Shown one piece after another: positions 1-5,625 of a stretch of 12,468 nt of DNA. Location: the NCBI GenBank assembly GCA_947460565.1, contig CANHJJ010000031.1, positions 1-12,468 of the forward strand, read 5' to 3'. Position numbers and translations under genes: made by a program. Below the pieces are notes generated by a model, which was not told where the DNA came from, did no database searches, and saw only the letters and a program-made list of their open reading frames with translations. Every line of letters begins with the position of its first letter. Position 1 is the first letter of the stretch. This stretch comes from Bacteroidota bacterium (GTDB lineage: Bacteria > Bacteroidota > Bacteroidia > UKL13-3).

Positions 1-1
1 A

Positions 2-196
2 GGTGTGGATTTTGAAATCATAAAAAAATCAGGTTCATGGTTTAGCTACAACGAAACCAAATTAGGACAAGGTCGTGATTCGGTGAAACAAATATTAACT
101 GACAACCCTGAGTTGTGTGCTGAAATAGAAGCTAAAATAAAAGAAAAGGCCGCTTCAGGAGATGCAATCTCAAAGGTAAAAGTGGAAGTTGAATAA
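2..196 (+). CDS. recA: RecA recombinase, C-terminal end (5' part outside window)
   Basis: RecA is the cytoplasmic ATP-dependent strand-exchange protein of homologous recombination and the SOS co-protease. Only its last 64 codons are present; the frame is open to the left edge and the stop is at 194-196. The visible protein reads GVDFEIIKKSGSWFSYNETK and continues with L-G-Q-G-R-D, then an N-P-E-L stretch and a helix rich in E, I and K. This is the conserved end of the RecA core (G-S-W-F-S-Y, K-L-G-Q-G-R-D) leading into the small C-terminal domain. The tail ends in alternating K, V and E rather than the long acidic tail of proteobacterial RecA. A hairpin terminator follows 23 bases after the stop, so recA ends its transcription unit. 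The walker motifs lie outside the window. Identification is firm despite the truncation. Confidence 0.95.
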   Translation, partial: GVDFEIIKKSGSWFSYNETKLGQGRDSVKQILTDNPELCAEIEAKIKEKAASGDAISKVKVEVE

Positions 197-219
197 TTTT
201 TTTAATACTATACAAACAG

Positions 220-252
220 ACGGGTGCAATGAAAATTGTGCCCGTTTTTTTT
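220..252 (+). terminator. Rho-independent terminator of recA
   Basis: An 11-bp stem (220-230 pairing with 235-245, including two G-T wobbles) closes on a GAAA tetraloop at 231-234 and runs into eight T residues (245-252). The stem base is GC-rich (ACGGG with CCCGT). It sits 23 bases after the recA stop and points the same way, the classical arrangement for an intrinsic terminator. Confidence 0.92.
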
Positions 253-298
253 GCTTTGCCTGCGGTTGGTTATATCACACTCCTCGCACTCGCTAGCG
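253..298. repeat. Palindromic repeat copy A, left of the Y1 transposase
   Basis: Positions 253-283 match 981-1011 at about 24 of 31 bases, most differences being transitions (core TTTGCCTRCRGTTGGTT). Further in, GCACTCGCT (286-294) is the exact reverse complement of 952-960, and TATCAC (273-278) is the reverse complement of 961-966. CGCTAGCG (291-298) is a perfect palindrome. The stretch is GC-richer than its surroundings, begins directly after the recA terminator T-run, and contains no gene. I infer a REP-like or element-end sequence linked to the transposase; the exact boundaries are uncertain. Confidence 0.55.
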
Positions 299-347
299 TC
301 CCGCTGGTGAGTATATTGATAAGCCTCTGGCTGATTCTACCTATCTT

Positions 348-878
348 TCAAAACGCTATTACTTTTAAAGGACTAAAAACATTTGCACTACAATAGATAT
401 AATTTTCCGGCTCGTTTACCAATCCTGCCCTAACTGGATTCATATGTATATAGTCCATTTTTTGCTTAATAACTTCATTTGAATAGAGTAAAACAGGATG
501 AATAGTATATTGCCAAAAATGATTTTTACTATATTGTTTATTGGATTTTGCAAAATAATTGAACAAATACAACAACCAGTCTTTTCTACTTTCTTGCTAG
601 TTATTTTCGATGGCTTTAATTATTTGTTTAGCACTATTACTTTTAAATCTTCCTAGTAACTCTTTAAAATCTTTATCTTTCCGTCTACATATCATGTGTA
701 TATGATTGCTCATAATCACATAGCTATAAATTTCTAAGTTTTCAATTTGTTGGCAATATTTCAAATTCTCAACCAAAATATTTTTATAATCATTTCTAGT
801 AAAAACATCAACCCAACCTACTGTGGTTAGCGTTACAAAATACAATTCATCAGTTGTGGTAATTCTAAATTCGCTCAT
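348..878 (-). pseudogene. REP-associated / IS200-like Y1 transposase, interrupted by one in-frame TAG
   Basis: Y1 (HUH) transposases make single-strand cuts through a tyrosine. RAYT members of the family are associated with REP palindromes. The reading frame is continuous from the ATG at 876-878 to the stop at 348-350 except for a TAG at 597-599 (codon 94). Before it lie the family N-terminus and the HUH motif in V-I-M-S-N-H-I-H-M-I (H59, H61). After it, in the same frame, the conserved text continues: Q-E-S-R-K-D-W, F-W-Q, then D-Y-I-H-M-N-P-V-R-A-G with the probable nucleophile Y143. Full length would be about 176 residues, normal for the family. Relatives as I recall them have one sense codon where the TAG is, so a single nonsense change is likely and no frameshift is needed. 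It is probably inactive unless TAG is read through. Similar palindromes lie on both sides. Confidence 0.85.
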
Positions 879-932
879 AAAGCCCTTGGCAATATAATTC
901 TATTTATTCAAAAGGGCGAAACGCCTTATAAA

Positions 933-959
933 CACTCACTCGCAACATGCGAGCGAGTG
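933..959. repeat. Strong hairpin upstream of the Y1 transposase gene
   Basis: A 12-base arm (933-944) pairs with 948-959 with one A-C mismatch and a 3-base ACA loop. It is GC-rich and lies 55 bases upstream of the start codon of the transposase gene on the - strand. Its distal arm carries AGCGAGTGC (952-960), followed by GTGATA; both are found inverted in copy A at 273-294. Y1 enzymes recognise DNA hairpins near element ends, so a recognition role is plausible but inferred. The 301-base gap between the transposase start and panD holds this hairpin, a small hairpin at 913-927 (stem G-G-C-G/C-G-C-C, AAA loop), the inverted-repeat element at 983-1060 and a possible panD promoter. Confidence 0.6.
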
Positions 960-982
960 CGTGATACTGACAAATTAATTGT

Positions 983-1060
983 TTTGCCTACAGTTGGTTT
1001 TATTATACTTCGCTGCATATATGGTTGGTGACGCTACGCTAAATAACAACCATAGGCAAA
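983..1060. repeat. 78-bp element with terminal inverted repeats (copy B)
   Basis: The ends 983-996 (TTTGCCTACAGTTG) and 1047-1060 are inverted repeats matching at 12 of 14 bases. The left part is related to copy A at 253-283. The interior includes GACGCTACGCT and no reading frame of note. Size, palindromy and placement beside a Y1 transposase suggest a REP or MITE-like dispersed repeat. Whether it is multicopy cannot be seen in one window. Confidence 0.55.
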
Positions 1061-1136
1061 CCCTGGAAAACTAAGCATAACTTGATTTCTAAACACCGCA
1101 TTTACCATTTATTTAATCACTTAAAACAGAGCAAAT

Positions 1137-1167
1137 TTTGTGCTTTTATCAATTTGATTTAGCTTCG
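1137..1167 (+). promoter_or_regulatory. Possible panD promoter
   Basis: TTTG at 1137-1140 and TAGCTTCG at 1160-1167 (one mismatch to TAnnTTTG) are separated by 19 bases, the Bacteroidota -33/-7 arrangement. Transcription would begin near 1173, leaving only about 7 bases before the ATG at 1180. The mismatch and the very short leader keep this tentative. Confidence 0.3.
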
Positions 1168-1179
1168 CAGCTCTATTTT

Positions 1180-1527
1180 ATGCAAATACAAATATTAAAA
1201 TCTAAAATCCACCGTGGCGTAGTTACCCAAACTGAGTTGCATTATGTGGGCAGTATTACCATTGACGAGGATTTGATGGATGCAGCAAATCTTATAGAAA
1301 ACGAAAAAGTGCAGGTGGTGAACGTTAACAATGGTGAGCGTTTAGAAACGTATGTGATTACTGGGGCTCGTGGCTCGGGTGTTATCTGCTTAAATGGCCC
1401 TGCAGCCCGCAAAGCTGCTGTTGGCGACCCTGTTATCGTAATATCTTACGGGATTGTAGAAATGGCGGAAGCCAAGTCATACAAGCCTATTGAAATATAC
1501 CCTGACAATAACAACAAACTGGCTTAA
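1180..1527 (+). CDS. panD: Aspartate 1-decarboxylase proenzyme
   Basis: PanD decarboxylates L-aspartate to beta-alanine, which PanC joins to pantoate to make pantothenate for CoA. It is a cytoplasmic pyruvoyl enzyme that cleaves itself at a Gly-Ser bond. With the ATG at 1180 the protein has 115 residues, and the cleavage site H-Y-V-G-S falls at G24-S25, exactly as in the E. coli proenzyme. The same numbering places K9, Y22, R54 and Y58 at the family positions, and the L-N-G-P-A-A-R segment sits at residues 71-77. The frame is open upstream to an in-frame TTG at 1138, but the 14 extra residues have no counterpart in the family, so the ATG is preferred. No Shine-Dalgarno sequence is seen. The following membrane-protein gene starts on the base after the panD stop, so the two are probably cotranscribed and translationally coupled. 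panC is not in the window. Confidence 0.96.
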   Translation: MQIQILKSKIHRGVVTQTELHYVGSITIDEDLMDAANLIENEKVQVVNVNNGERLETYVITGARGSGVICLNGPAARKAAVGDPVIVISYGIVEMAEAKSYKPIEIYPDNNNKLA

Positions 1528-2520
1528 GTGAACGCTAAGCTTAAATCCATTATCCAATATACCATCATTGCTGCCATTGGCGCTTTCTTCTTGTACTTTG
1601 CCTTTAAAGGGCAGAATTGGAATGAACTGTTTGAAAAGATAGCACATGCTAATTTTATGTGGCTTGGATTAGGCATGGCAGTATCTTTGTTTAGTCATTA
1701 TTTAAGGGCCTATCGTGCAATACTTTTATATGAACCTTTGGGCTATAAAGTATCTGCTTTACATAGCTTTTATGCGGTTATTATTGGCTATATGATGAAT
1801 TACTTTATCCCAAGAGGTGGTGAAGTATCGAGGTGTGCTGCCTTATACAAAACCGATAATGTGCCAGTTGACAAATCCCTTGGTACTGTAGTAACTGAGC
1901 GAATTGTAGATTTATTCTTTATGTTGGCTTTATTAGGACTCATTTTCCTCATTCAGTTTGATTTGTTGTACAATTTCATTCAAGAATATCTACAAAAAAA
2001 TCAAAGTGCAGCCAGCTCTGGGCTTCCTATTAAGTGGATTTTATTGGGAGGATTTGTAATCATTGTGCTGGTAATATTTGTTTTTAGAAATAAAATCATG
2101 CAACACCCATTGGTTCAGAAAGTGCTTCATTTCTTGAAGGGTTTCAGTGACGGGTTACTAAGCATTAAACAGGTAAAAAGTCCAGTATTGTTTATCCTCC
2201 TAAGTGTGGGCATTTGGTCGTGCTATGTATTGATGATGTATTTCTGTTTGTTTGCCATGGACGCCACAAAAGAATTAAATTTTACAGCTTGTTTAACTGT
2301 TTTTGCCATCGGCACCATTGGTGTTGCACTTCCAGCGCCAGGCGCAGGTGCAGGCTCCTACCACTTTTTTGTTGCCCAAGCATTGCTTATTTTTGGTGTA
2401 GCTTTTAATGATGGAACAGCCTATGCCACTATGGTACATGGGATACAAATGCTGATGCTACTGCTTTTAGGTGGTATCATATCTGTATTGGTATTGAACA
2501 AGCAGAAAGCCAAATCATAA
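1528..2520 (+). CDS. Flippase-like / LPG-synthase-TM family integral membrane protein
   Basis: This 330-residue protein is mostly hydrophobic, with about seven or eight membrane segments (clear ones near residues 8-26, 40-58, 78-93, 124-146, 168-186, 218-240 and 300-324). It carries the features of the family typified by the membrane domain of lysylphosphatidylglycerol synthase (PF03706): R-A-Y-R after the second segment, N-Y-F-I-P-R-G-G-E-V-S-R near residue 90, T-E-R-I-V-D-L-F near 122, and a G-A-G-A-G-S-Y loop near 270. It has no soluble aminoacyl-transferase domain, so it is not MprF itself. Stand-alone members are thought to handle lipids or lipid-linked sugars in the inner membrane, but the substrate here is unknown. 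The GTG start directly abuts the panD TAA with no spacer. Family assignment is confident; function is not. Confidence 0.88.
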   Translation: MNAKLKSIIQYTIIAAIGAFFLYFAFKGQNWNELFEKIAHANFMWLGLGMAVSLFSHYLRAYRAILLYEPLGYKVSALHSFYAVIIGYMMNYFIPRGGEVSRCAALYKTDNVPVDKSLGTVVTERIVDLFFMLALLGLIFLIQFDLLYNFIQEYLQKNQSAASSGLPIKWILLGGFVIIVLVIFVFRNKIMQHPLVQKVLHFLKGFSDGLLSIKQVKSPVLFILLSVGIWSCYVLMMYFCLFAMDATKELNFTACLTVFAIGTIGVALPAPGAGAGSYHFFVAQALLIFGVAFNDGTAYATMVHGIQMLMLLLLGGIISVLVLNKQKAKS

Positions 2521-2539
2521 TTAGCTAAATACATTTTAT

Positions 2540-2977
2540 ATGAATAAAGATTTAGTCGTTTCAGAATCAGTTGACATAAAGGCTTCTCTTTCTCAAGTGT
2601 GGGAAGCACTTACCAATCCAAGTATTATCAAAGAATATCTTTTTGGTACCAACACAATAACGGATTGGAAAGTGGGCAGTGATGTAACTTTTCAAGGAGA
2701 GTTTGATGGACATTCATATAAGGACAAGGGTATAGTTTTAGAAAATGATTTGCACAAAACATTAAGCTATAGCTATTGGAGTGAATTTTCAGGATTAGAA
2801 GATATGCCTGAAAACTATGCCATTGTAAAGTATACCATAAATCCTAAGAACTCTGAAACCACTGCTTTCACATGGACTCAAATAGGTTATCCTAGCCCTG
2901 AGGCCCATCAATATTCGCAATCAGGAATGAAAGAGTTTTTAGAGCATATGAAAACGGTAGTAGAAAATCATAAGTAG
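2540..2977 (+). CDS. SRPBCC / AHSA1-like domain protein
   Basis: This small cytoplasmic protein of 145 residues is built from a single START/Bet v1-type (SRPBCC) fold. Visible marks are the opening strand S-E-S-V-D-I-K-A-S followed by the helix L-S-Q-V-W-E-A-L-T-N-P, a central run of strands (W-K-V-G-S-D-V-T-F-Q-G-E-F; K-T-L-S-Y-S-Y-W-S), and the long C-terminal helix (G-M-K-E-F-L-E-H-M-K-T-V-V-E-N). The arrangement resembles the activator-of-Hsp90-ATPase (AHSA1) branch, whose bacterial members bind hydrophobic ligands and mostly lack a known role. It starts 19 bases after the membrane-protein gene, so it may be read from the same transcript. No catalytic residues can be claimed. Confidence 0.85.
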   Translation: MNKDLVVSESVDIKASLSQVWEALTNPSIIKEYLFGTNTITDWKVGSDVTFQGEFDGHSYKDKGIVLENDLHKTLSYSYWSEFSGLEDMPENYAIVKYTINPKNSETTAFTWTQIGYPSPEAHQYSQSGMKEFLEHMKTVVENHK

Positions 2978-3047
2978 TAATTCAAAAATCAATTAGATAT
3001 AGTCAGCTCATAATTCTTAATTTTAAATTCTAAATTCATAATTACCC

Positions 3048-3539
3048 GTGTCACACCACCAAAATATAAATAATAAAATACACACTTGGGAAAGCCTTAG
3101 TGAGCAAGTAAAAAAATGGCATGCAGCGGGTGAAAAAATTGTTTTCAGCAATGGCTGTTTTGATTTGATTCACCGAGGGCATATCGACTACTTAGCCAAA
3201 GCTGCTGATATGGGCTCAAAACTTGTTTTGGGTTTAAACACCGATGCCTCGGTTAGCAAGCTCAAAGGACCGCATCGCCCTATTCAAGATGAACAATCAA
3301 GGCAATTTATTTTAAGTGCATTGGCTTTTGTGGATGCTGTGACTTTGTTTGATGAAGAAACACCATATGAACTCATCAAATTGGTGCAACCAGATGTGCT
3401 GGTAAAAGGCAGCGATTATAAACCAGAAAACATTGTTGGGTATGATGTGGTAATGGCTAAAGACGGAGAGGTGAAAACCATTGATTATATCGAAGGTTAC
3501 TCAACAAGTGGGATTGAGAAAAAGATCAAAGGAATTTAA
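3048..3539 (+). CDS. rfaE2: D-glycero-beta-D-manno-heptose 1-phosphate adenylyltransferase
   Basis: The enzyme transfers AMP from ATP to D-glycero-beta-D-manno-heptose 1-phosphate, giving ADP-heptose for the inner core of lipopolysaccharide; it is cytoplasmic. The 163-residue protein is the stand-alone version of the C-terminal half of HldE. The nucleotidyltransferase signature N-G-C-F-D-L-I-H-R-G-H lies at residues 35-45, with the H-x-G-H pair at H42 and H45. V-K-G-S-D-Y follows in the second half, and S-T-S-G-I-E-K-K-I at residues 152-160 closes the fold. The GTG start at 3048 is the only reasonable one, since an in-frame TAA lies at 3039-3041. The 70-bp spacer before it is low-complexity AT-rich DNA with no promoter I can recognise. 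The partner kinase (RfaE1/HldA type) is not in the window. The gene converges on the toxin gene with a 6-base gap. Confidence 0.94.
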   Translation: MSHHQNINNKIHTWESLSEQVKKWHAAGEKIVFSNGCFDLIHRGHIDYLAKAADMGSKLVLGLNTDASVSKLKGPHRPIQDEQSRQFILSALAFVDAVTLFDEETPYELIKLVQPDVLVKGSDYKPENIVGYDVVMAKDGEVKTIDYIEGYSTSGIEKKIKGI

Positions 3540-3545
3540 GGTTAT

Positions 3546-3881
3546 CTATAAATCCATCACTATTTTAATATTTGCCTTCAACTTATTTTGCTGCTCTTTA
3601 TTTAGTTTTCCCAACTTTTTAATCAATCTCTGATTATCAATAGCTCTTATCTGATCTACTAAAACATCGCTTAACTTATCTAATTGAGCTTTATTTAGAT
3701 GAACCCTAAGTATATCTATCTCCGGCTTTATGTTAGTTGTAATTGGGCAAATCAAAGTAGACAAATGTACTTCATTTAACAAATCAGATTGAACGACAAC
3801 TACTGGTCTAGTTTTTCCTAGCTCGGTTCCTCTACTTGGATTTAAATCGGCCAACCAAATTTCAAATTGCTTAATCTTCAT
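3546..3881 (-). CDS. MazF/PemK-family mRNA interferase toxin
   Basis: Toxins of this family are ribosome-independent, sequence-specific endoribonucleases that cut mRNA when their antitoxin is degraded. With the ATG at 3879-3881 the protein has 111 residues, the normal size. The family pattern is complete: I-W-L-A-D-L-N-P near the start, G-T-E-L-G-K-T-R-P-V-V-V-V at residues 18-30 with catalytic R25, C-P-I-T-T-N with T48, and D-Q-I-R-A-I-D-N-Q-R-L in the C-terminal half. A longer frame begins five codons upstream, but this ATG gives the usual N-terminus and overlaps the antitoxin stop by 11 bases, the usual coupled arrangement. No disabling change is visible, so the toxin should be functional. 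The RNA cleavage site cannot be predicted from the sequence. Confidence 0.93.
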   Translation of the reverse strand: MKIKQFEIWLADLNPSRGTELGKTRPVVVVQSDLLNEVHLSTLICPITTNIKPEIDILRVHLNKAQLDKLSDVLVDQIRAIDNQRLIKKLGKLNKEQQNKLKANIKIVMDL

Positions 3882-4101
3882 CCACAAAAGATTCAAATTC
3901 CTTTAATATGGCCAACGAATCATTTTTGGTTAGCAATGACTCCTTTTGTATTTGCATTTTTAACAACTTTCTTTTGTTAAACTGGTTGTACAATTCAACC
4001 GCTTCGTTGATGTACCTATTTCGAGTTGTTTTGATTTCAGAAGTTATTTTTTCTGTTTCATCAAAAATGGCATTGTCTAATTTTAATGATAATGTTTTCA
4101 T
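3871..4101 (-). CDS. Antitoxin of the MazF-type module (ribbon-helix-helix-like)
   Basis: This 76-residue protein is encoded immediately upstream of the toxin and overlaps it by 11 bases. Its N-terminus, M-K-T-L-S-L-K-L-D, is a short strand followed by helices (I-F-D-E-T-E-K-I and R-N-R-Y-I-N-E-A-V-E-L-Y-N-Q-F-N-K-R-K), the pattern of a ribbon-helix-helix DNA-binding domain. The C-terminal half is charged, ends F-E-S-F-V-D-E-D, and is the likely toxin-binding tail. The frame is open 46 codons further upstream, but that extension would cover the promoter and operator and looks like non-coding AT-rich sequence, so the ATG at 4099-4101 is preferred. It should neutralise the toxin and, with it, repress the promoter just upstream. 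Its role rests mainly on position and size, plus similarity to antitoxins of this group in the same phylum. Confidence 0.88.
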   Translation of the reverse strand: MKTLSLKLDNAIFDETEKITSEIKTTRNRYINEAVELYNQFNKRKLLKMQIQKESLLTKNDSLAILKEFESFVDED

Positions 4102-4113
4102 AAATAGCTTTAG

Positions 4114-4145
4114 CAAAAGTATATATTTTAAGTATATACTACAAA
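4114..4145 (-). promoter_or_regulatory. Promoter of the toxin-antitoxin operon
   Basis: Read on the - strand, TTTG (4145-4142) and TACTTTTG (4121-4114) are separated by 20 bases. Both match the Bacteroidota consensus TTTG / TAnnTTTG exactly at the expected spacing. Transcription would begin near 4108, giving a leader of about 8 bases before the antitoxin ATG at 4101. Confidence 0.75.
4117..4140. promoter_or_regulatory. Candidate operator inside the toxin-antitoxin promoter
   Basis: AGTATATA (4118-4125) and TATATACT (4133-4140) form a perfect inverted repeat with a 7-base spacer. AAGTATATA also recurs directly at 4117-4125 and 4130-4138, a 13-bp period. The repeat lies between the -33 and -7 boxes and overlaps the -7 box, where a ribbon-helix-helix antitoxin would block RNA polymerase. 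Function is inferred from position and symmetry. Confidence 0.6.
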
Positions 4146-4200
4146 TCAACTTTACACAAATTGATTTCAGAAACCAAGCTGAGAAAGCCAAAGTAAAATA

Positions 4201-4208
4201 TATATTTG
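4201..4208 (+). promoter_or_regulatory. Possible -7 box of hutI
   Basis: TATATTTG fits TAnnTTTG exactly and lies 49 bases before the hutI ATG, in the 156-bp region between hutI and the divergent antitoxin gene. No TTTG or TTG occurs at the expected 17-23 base distance upstream, so only half of a promoter is supported. Confidence 0.3.
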
Positions 4209-4257
4209 CTTTTGTAATCAAATCAAAGGCTTGTGCCAAGGGTAAAAAGAATCAATC

Positions 4258-5511
4258 ATGAATAATAGTCTTCTCATAAAAAACATAAAACAATTGGTAG
4301 GCATTGACGAAAACGGACGACTGCTTCGCAAAGGTTCAGAAATGGCAGAATTGTCTGGTATTGAAAATGCTTTTATTTATTGCAAAGATGGTTTGATTGA
4401 GGCTTATGGGAAGATGGAGGATATTTCAAAAATAGATATAGAAACATCTAATGTAACTGAATTAGATGCTACGAATAAAACAGTATTACCTTCATTCGTT
4501 GACTCACATACACACTTGGTATTTGCTGCCACTCGAGAAGAGGAATTTGTGATGCGTATAAAAGGCAAAAGCTATGAAGAAATAGCTGCTGCAGGTGGCG
4601 GCATTTTAAATTCTGCCAAGAAATTACAAGCGATGAGTGAAGATGAACTCTTTGAAGCAGCATTAGCTAGATTGAATGAAGTGATTTCCTATGGTACAGG
4701 TGCCATTGAGATTAAGAGTGGATATGGCCTTACAGTGAAGGATGAAATCAAAATGCTTCGTGTGATTAAGAGATTAAAAGAGGTCTCTCCTATTTCAATA
4801 AAAGCTACTTTCCTTGGTGCACATGCCTTTCCAATGGAATACAAATATGATCACCAAGCTTATATTAAACTTATCATTGAGGAAATGTTGCCTCAGATTG
4901 CGGCCGAAAACTTAGCTGACTATTGCGATGTGTTTTGTGACCAAGGATTTTATAGCCCTGAAGAAACTAGCCAAGTGCTTGATGCAGCTACACAATATGG
5001 ACTTAAAGCCAAAATACATGGAAACGAATTGGGCTATACAGGCGGGGTGCAAACGGCAGTAAAACACAAAGCCTTGAGTGTGGATCATCTTGAATATACA
5101 AGCGATGCAGAAATTGATTGTTTGAAAAATAGTCAAACCATGCCAGTTGCTCTGCCTAATTGCAGTTTCTTTTTAGGTATTCCTTATGCCCCATTCCGCA
5201 AAATGATTGATGCAGGACTGCCCGTTTGTCTAGCCAGTGATTATAATCCAGGGAGCTCGCCCAATGGACGAATGGGTTTTGTGGTAAGTTTGGCTTGCAC
5301 TCAGATGAAGATTACACCTGAAGAAGCCATCAATGCATCTACTATCAATGGAGCTTATGCTTTGGAATTAAGCCATACACATGGAAGCATAACCAAAGGC
5401 AAAATAGCCAATTTAATTATTACTAAACCCATTTCAAGCTTAGCCTTTATCCCTTATAATTTTGGTAGTGATGTAATAGAGAAAGTTGTGGTGAATGGTA
5501 GTATATTGTGA
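4258..5511 (+). CDS. hutI: Imidazolonepropionase
   Basis: HutI hydrolyses 4-imidazolone-5-propanoate to N-formimino-L-glutamate, the third step of histidine degradation, in the cytoplasm. The 417-residue protein matches the usual length. It is a metal-dependent amidohydrolase: D-S-H-T-H (H84, H86) after the first beta-strand domain, E-I-K-S-G-Y-G-L near residue 150, F-L-G-A-H (H189), K-I-H-G-N-E (H254, E257) and L-A-S-D-Y-N-P-G (D328) provide the expected metal and substrate ligands. The C-terminus (G-K-I-A-N-L-I-I and V-V-N-G) returns to the small beta domain. The ATG at 4258 gives the standard N-terminus. The other hut genes (hutH, hutU, hutG or ftcD) are not adjacent, so the pathway is split in this genome or lies elsewhere. 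It is divergent from the toxin-antitoxin pair. Confidence 0.96.
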   Translation: MNNSLLIKNIKQLVGIDENGRLLRKGSEMAELSGIENAFIYCKDGLIEAYGKMEDISKIDIETSNVTELDATNKTVLPSFVDSHTHLVFAATREEEFVMRIKGKSYEEIAAAGGGILNSAKKLQAMSEDELFEAALARLNEVISYGTGAIEIKSGYGLTVKDEIKMLRVIKRLKEVSPISIKATFLGAHAFPMEYKYDHQAYIKLIIEEMLPQIAAENLADYCDVFCDQGFYSPEETSQVLDAATQYGLKAKIHGNELGYTGGVQTAVKHKALSVDHLEYTSDAEIDCLKNSQTMPVALPNCSFFLGIPYAPFRKMIDAGLPVCLASDYNPGSSPNGRMGFVVSLACTQMKITPEEAINASTINGAYALELSHTHGSITKGKIANLIITKPISSLAFIPYNFGSDVIEKVVVNGSIL

Positions 5512-5625
5512 AAAATGTACTTAGTTGTTTATACGCTCGCATTTGTAAAATAACTCTTAATTTTTCCTTATCTCAATTTATTGTTTCAACTTGCATAGTA
5601 ATATTCTCCTAAAACAATTCTAATT

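Noticed and set aside
2990..3045. Repeated AATTC/TAATT/AAATTC blocks before rfaE2 as a regulatory array
   Set aside because: This is low-complexity A/T spacer with irregular units and no recognisable promoter box.
4161..4163. TTG as the -33 box for the hutI -7 box at 4201
   Set aside because: The 37-base spacing is far beyond the 17-23 bases expected.
4102..4239. Upstream extension of the antitoxin frame by 46 codons
   Set aside because: It would translate the promoter and operator repeats; the ATG at 4099-4101 gives the usual antitoxin N-terminus and length.
3908..4261. Open frame on the + strand opposite the antitoxin gene, running into the hutI start
   Set aside because: It is the antisense shadow of the antitoxin and its AT-rich promoter; the translation has no domain pattern, while the - strand frame matches a toxin-antitoxin module.
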